From: Pseudomonas sp. PSKL.D1
Lineage (GTDB): Bacteria; Pseudomonadota; Gammaproteobacteria; Pseudomonadales; Pseudomonadaceae
Assembly: GCF_028898945.1 (NCBI RefSeq)
Contig: NZ_CP118607.1
Location: 3,520,001 to 3,584,000 of the forward strand
Length of the DNA: 64,000 nucleotides
Direction of reading: 5' to 3'
Made by a program: the position numbers and the translations under genes. The notes below the pieces were generated by a model, which was given only the letters and a program-made list of their open reading frames with translations, was not told where the DNA came from and did not search any database. This document shows positions 61,178 through 64,000 of this stretch, one piece after another (the stretch's first letter is position 1; every line of letters starts with the position of its first letter).

Positions 61178-62536
61178 ATGCCCAAGACTCTACTGGTTAA
61201 AAACGCCGAACTGCTGGTAACCATGGACGGCGAGCGCCGTGAAATAAAACGTGGCGGCCTGTTCATCGAAGACAACATCATCAAGCAAGTCGGCCCCAGC
61301 GACGAACTGCCGCAAACCGCCGACGAAGTCCTCGACATGGCCGGCAAGGTGGTCATCCCCGGCCTGGTCAACACCCACCACCACATGTACCAGAGCCTCA
61401 CCCGCGTGGTGCCGGCCGCCCAGGACGGCGAACTGTTCAACTGGCTCACCAACCTGTACCCGATCTGGGCGCGGCTGACGCCTGAAATGATCTCGGTGTC
61501 CACCCAGACCGCCATGGCCGAGCTGATTTTGTCGGGCTGCACCACCTCAAGCGACCACCTGTACATCTACCCCAACGGCTGCAAGCTCGACGACAGCATC
61601 CACGCAGCCGGCGAAATCGGCATGCGCTTCCACGCCGCGCGCGGCAGCATGAGCGTGGGCCGCAGCCAGGGTGGCCTGCCGCCCGACTCGGTGGTGGAAA
61701 AGGAAAGCGACATCCTCAAGGAATCCCAACGCCTGATCGAGGACTACCACGACGCCAGCCACGGCTCGATGCTGCGTGTGGTGGTGGCACCCTGCTCGCC
61801 GTTCTCGGTCAGCCGCGACCTGATGCGCGACGCCGCCGTGCTGGCCCGTGAGTACGGCGTGTCGCTGCACACCCACCTGGCCGAAAACGTCAACGACATC
61901 GCCTACAGCCGGGAAAAATTCGGCATGACCCCCGCCGAATACGCCGAAGACCTGGGCTGGGTCGGCCATGATGTGTGGCATGCCCACTGCGTGCAGCTGG
62001 ACCAGCACGGCATCGAGCTGTTCGCCCGCACCGGCACCGGCGTGGCCCACTGCCCATGCTCGAACATGCGCCTGGCCTCGGGCATCGCGCCCATCCGCAA
62101 GATGCGCGACCACGGCGTGCCGGTAGGCCTGGGCGTGGACGGTTCGGCCTCCAACGACGGCGCCAGCATGATCGGCGAAGTGCGCCAGGCCCTGCTGCTG
62201 CAGCGCGTCGGCTTTGGCCCCGATGCCATGACGGCCCGTGAAGCGCTGGAAATCGCCACTCTGGGCGGTGCCAAGGTGCTCAACCGCAACGACATTGGCG
62301 CCCTCGCCCCAGGCATGGCCGCCGACTTCGTGGCCTTCAACCTCAACCATGTAGCCTATGCCGGTGCCCTGCACGACCCGCTGGCGGCGCTGGTGTTCTG
62401 TACCCCCACCCACGTTGACACCAGCGTGATCAACGGCCGCGTGGTGGTGAAGGATGGCCGTATCACCACGGTCGACCTGCCCCGCGTGCTGGAGCGCCAC
62501 AACCAGCTGGCTTACCAGCTGGTCAGCGGCGAGTAA
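61178..62536 (+). CDS. 8-oxoguanine deaminase (AtzA/TrzN-like amidohydrolase)
   Basis: A 452-residue metal-dependent deaminase. Metal and active-site motifs are NTHHHMYQSLTR, LHTHLAENVNDI, WHAHCVQLDQHG and GLGVDGSASNDGA. The closest characterised branch is the Pseudomonas 8-oxoguanine deaminase (PA0142 type), which turns 8-oxoguanine into urate; such proteins are often misnamed hydroxydechloroatrazine hydrolase. An NCS2 permease gene follows, fitting purine use. AGGGAG near 61163 supports ATG 61178; an upstream start at 61106 lacks this. Confidence 0.85.
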   Translation: MPKTLLVKNAELLVTMDGERREIKRGGLFIEDNIIKQVGPSDELPQTADEVLDMAGKVVIPGLVNTHHHMYQSLTRVVPAAQDGELFNWLTNLYPIWARLTPEMISVSTQTAMAELILSGCTTSSDHLYIYPNGCKLDDSIHAAGEIGMRFHAARGSMSVGRSQGGLPPDSVVEKESDILKESQRLIEDYHDASHGSMLRVVVAPCSPFSVSRDLMRDAAVLAREYGVSLHTHLAENVNDIAYSREKFGMTPAEYAEDLGWVGHDVWHAHCVQLDQHGIELFARTGTGVAHCPCSNMRLASGIAPIRKMRDHGVPVGLGVDGSASNDGASMIGEVRQALLLQRVGFGPDAMTAREALEIATLGGAKVLNRNDIGALAPGMAADFVAFNLNHVAYAGALHDPLAALVFCTPTHVDTSVINGRVVVKDGRITTVDLPRVLERHNQLAYQLVSGE

Positions 62537-62540
62537 CCTT

Positions 62541-62573
62541 GCCCGGGCCGCTGCGCGCGGCGGCCCGGGCCTT
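62541..62573 (+). terminator. Hairpin after the oxoguanine deaminase gene
   Basis: GCCCGGGCCGC (62541-62551) and GCGGCCCGGGC (62560-62570) form an 11-bp stem followed by CTTTCCC. Transcription could partly continue into the permease gene that starts 64 bases later. Confidence 0.6.
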
Positions 62574-62636
62574 TCCCGATTGCGACTGAGACCGTGCTGT
62601 TAGACGCATCACAATAAAAAGAGCGAGCTACTCACC

Positions 62637-64000
62637 ATGATTTCTCCCGCTTCACCTCGTCCCGAAGACGAAAACCTCGGCGTCGGCGCCAACGTGGCCT
62701 ATGGGCTGCAACATGTGCTGACGATGTATGGCGGCATCGTCGCCGTGCCGCTGATCATCGGCCAGGCGGCAGGCCTGGCCCCGGCTGACGTCGGCCTGCT
62801 GATCGCCGCGTCCCTGTTTGCCGGTGGCCTGGCCACGCTGCTGCAAACCCTCGGCATCCCCTTCTTTGGTTGCCAGTTGCCCTTGGTGCAAGGCGTGTCC
62901 TTCGCCGGCGTGGCCACCATGATCGCCATCATCGGCGGCAATGGTGAAGGTGGCCTGCCCGTAGTGTTCGGCGCGGTGATCGCCGCCTCCCTGATCGGCC
63001 TGGTGATCACGCCACTGTTCTCACGCATCACGAAGTTTTTCCCGCCGCTGGTAACGGGCATTGTCATCACCACCATCGGCCTCACATTGATGCCCGTCAC
63101 CGCGCGCTGGGCGATGGGTGGCAACAGCCAGGCGCCGGACTTTGGCAGTACCGCCAACATTGCATTGGCAGCCTTCACCCTGGCCACCGTGCTGCTGTTG
63201 AGCAAGCTCGGCAACGCCAGCATTTCACGCCTGTCGATTCTGCTGGCAATGGTCATCGGTACCCTGGTGGCCGTGGCCTTCGGCATGGCCGATTTCTCCC
63301 AGGTGTTCGAAGGGCCACTGGTGGCGATGCCCGCCGTGCTGCACTTTGGCATGCCGCAGTTCCAGGTAGCCGCGATCCTGTCGATGCTGATCGTGATCGT
63401 GGTGACCATGGTCGAGACGTCTGCCGACATTCTGGCCGTGGGTGAGATCATCGGCACCAAGGTGTGCTCCAAACGCCTGGGCAACGGCCTGCGGGCCGAC
63501 ATGATCTCCAGCGCCCTGGCGCCGGTGTTCGGCTCCTTTACCCAAAGCGCCTTTGCCCAGAACGTTGGCCTGGTGGCCGTCACCGGGGTGAAAAGCCGTT
63601 ATGTGGTGGCCACCACCGGCCTGATTCTGGTGACACTTGGCCTGCTGCCGGTCATGGGCCGCCTGATTGCCGCCGTGCCCACCGCCGTGCTGGGCGGCGC
63701 TGGCGTGGTGCTGTTCGGCACCGTTGCCGCCAGTGGCATCCGCACCCTGGCTCAGGTGGACTACCGCAACAACATGAACCTGATCATCGTCGCCACTTCG
63801 ATCGGCTTCGGCATGATCCCGATTGCCGCGCCGGGCTTCTATCACCACTTCCCGGCTTGGTTCGAAACCATTTTCCACTCGGGCATCAGCTCGGCGGCGA
63901 TCATGGCGATCTTGCTCAACCTGTTGTTCAACCACCTGCGCGCTGGCAACTCCGACCAGCAGTCGGTGTTCGTCGCGGCCAGCGAGCGCACCCTGCGTTA
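62637..64000 (+). CDS. NCS2 nucleobase (uracil/xanthine/urate) permease, partial at right edge
   Basis: The first 454 codons of a membrane transporter that runs off the window. It has about 12 hydrophobic segments and NCS2 signatures VAYGLQHVLTMYGGIVAVP, QGVSFAGVATM, the phrase GSFTQSAFAQNVGLVAVTGV and VVLFGTVAASGI. The family imports purines or pyrimidines with cations; the adjacent deaminase suggests a purine. The final bases TA begin a codon whose third base is missing, so whether it stops here is unknown. Confidence 0.9.
   Translation, partial: MISPASPRPEDENLGVGANVAYGLQHVLTMYGGIVAVPLIIGQAAGLAPADVGLLIAASLFAGGLATLLQTLGIPFFGCQLPLVQGVSFAGVATMIAIIGGNGEGGLPVVFGAVIAASLIGLVITPLFSRITKFFPPLVTGIVITTIGLTLMPVTARWAMGGNSQAPDFGSTANIALAAFTLATVLLLSKLGNASISRLSILLAMVIGTLVAVAFGMADFSQVFEGPLVAMPAVLHFGMPQFQVAAILSMLIVIVVTMVETSADILAVGEIIGTKVCSKRLGNGLRADMISSALAPVFGSFTQSAFAQNVGLVAVTGVKSRYVVATTGLILVTLGLLPVMGRLIAAVPTAVLGGAGVVLFGTVAASGIRTLAQVDYRNNMNLIIVATSIGFGMIPIAAPGFYHHFPAWFETIFHSGISSAAIMAILLNLLFNHLRAGNSDQQSVFVAASERTLR

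Overview
The window is about 64 kb of a high-GC gammaproteobacterial chromosome and reads as the Pseudomonas putida group. Evidence for this is the fatty-acid cis/trans isomerase gene, the neighbourhood nfuA / cti / metH / cysI-DUF934, lpxO, many LysR and AraC regulators, and paired REP-type palindromes of the GTAGGAGCGG class between genes. No rRNA, tRNA, CRISPR array, integrase or intact insertion sequence was seen. Both ends are cut: a nitroreductase-like gene at the left and an NCS2 nucleobase permease at the right.

Layout. 1-2.7 kb: nitroreductase with a divergent LysR gene, then an AraC regulator with a LysE-type exporter. 2.9-6.6 kb: an orphan type VI secretion effector of the VasX/BTH_I2691 type, overlapped by a DUF6708 membrane protein. 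6.7-16.9 kb: SotB-type exporter, zinc alcohol dehydrogenase with divergent AraC regulator, TetR regulator with divergent quinone-reductase-like flavoprotein, thpR, lpxO, an AhpD-like protein, a GNAT enzyme, LysR with divergent AbrB-family membrane protein, and a VOC protein. 17.1-24 kb: an unrecognised cysteine-rich protein, the SCO/PCu(A)C copper pair, nfuA, an acyltransferase and cti. 24-31.8 kb: metH, DUF2970, a 37-residue membrane protein, an orphan periplasmic binding protein, and cysI with DUF934. 31.9-37.7 kb: a membrane-sensor chemoreceptor, an OmpR/kinase pair with a Fur-like site, and a CirA/FepA-like TonB receptor with its own Fur-like site. 37.8-42.4 kb: deacetylase, M20 amidohydrolase and MHS transporter in one operon with a divergent LysR gene. 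42.7-44.8 kb: short DeoR/WYL-like regulator, a membrane protein and a TauE/SafE permease. 45.0-48.1 kb: a low-GC two-gene cassette (ABC/OLD-like ATPase plus HNH nuclease) that looks like an antiphage system. 48.1-51.9 kb: codB-pucR-codA cytosine utilisation. 52.2-56.2 kb: TonB receptor, FecR and FecI iron signalling cassette. 56.2-64 kb: LysR with divergent secreted esterase, a PAAR/Ntox44 effector with a putative immunity gene, pirin, 8-oxoguanine deaminase and an NCS2 permease.

How the genes work together. The core theme is ordinary soil-pseudomonad metabolism: sulfur and methionine (CysI, DUF934, MetH), iron uptake with two differently wired receptors, copper delivery, nucleobase salvage (CodAB, oxoguanine deaminase, NCS2), and membrane adaptation (Cti, LpxO). 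Three lower-GC inserts concern conflict: two T6SS-type effector modules and the ATPase-HNH cassette. That cassette is the best candidate for an undescribed system. Its gene pair recalls Septu (PtuA/PtuB), but the ATPase carries about 400 unexplained residues before its Walker A motif.
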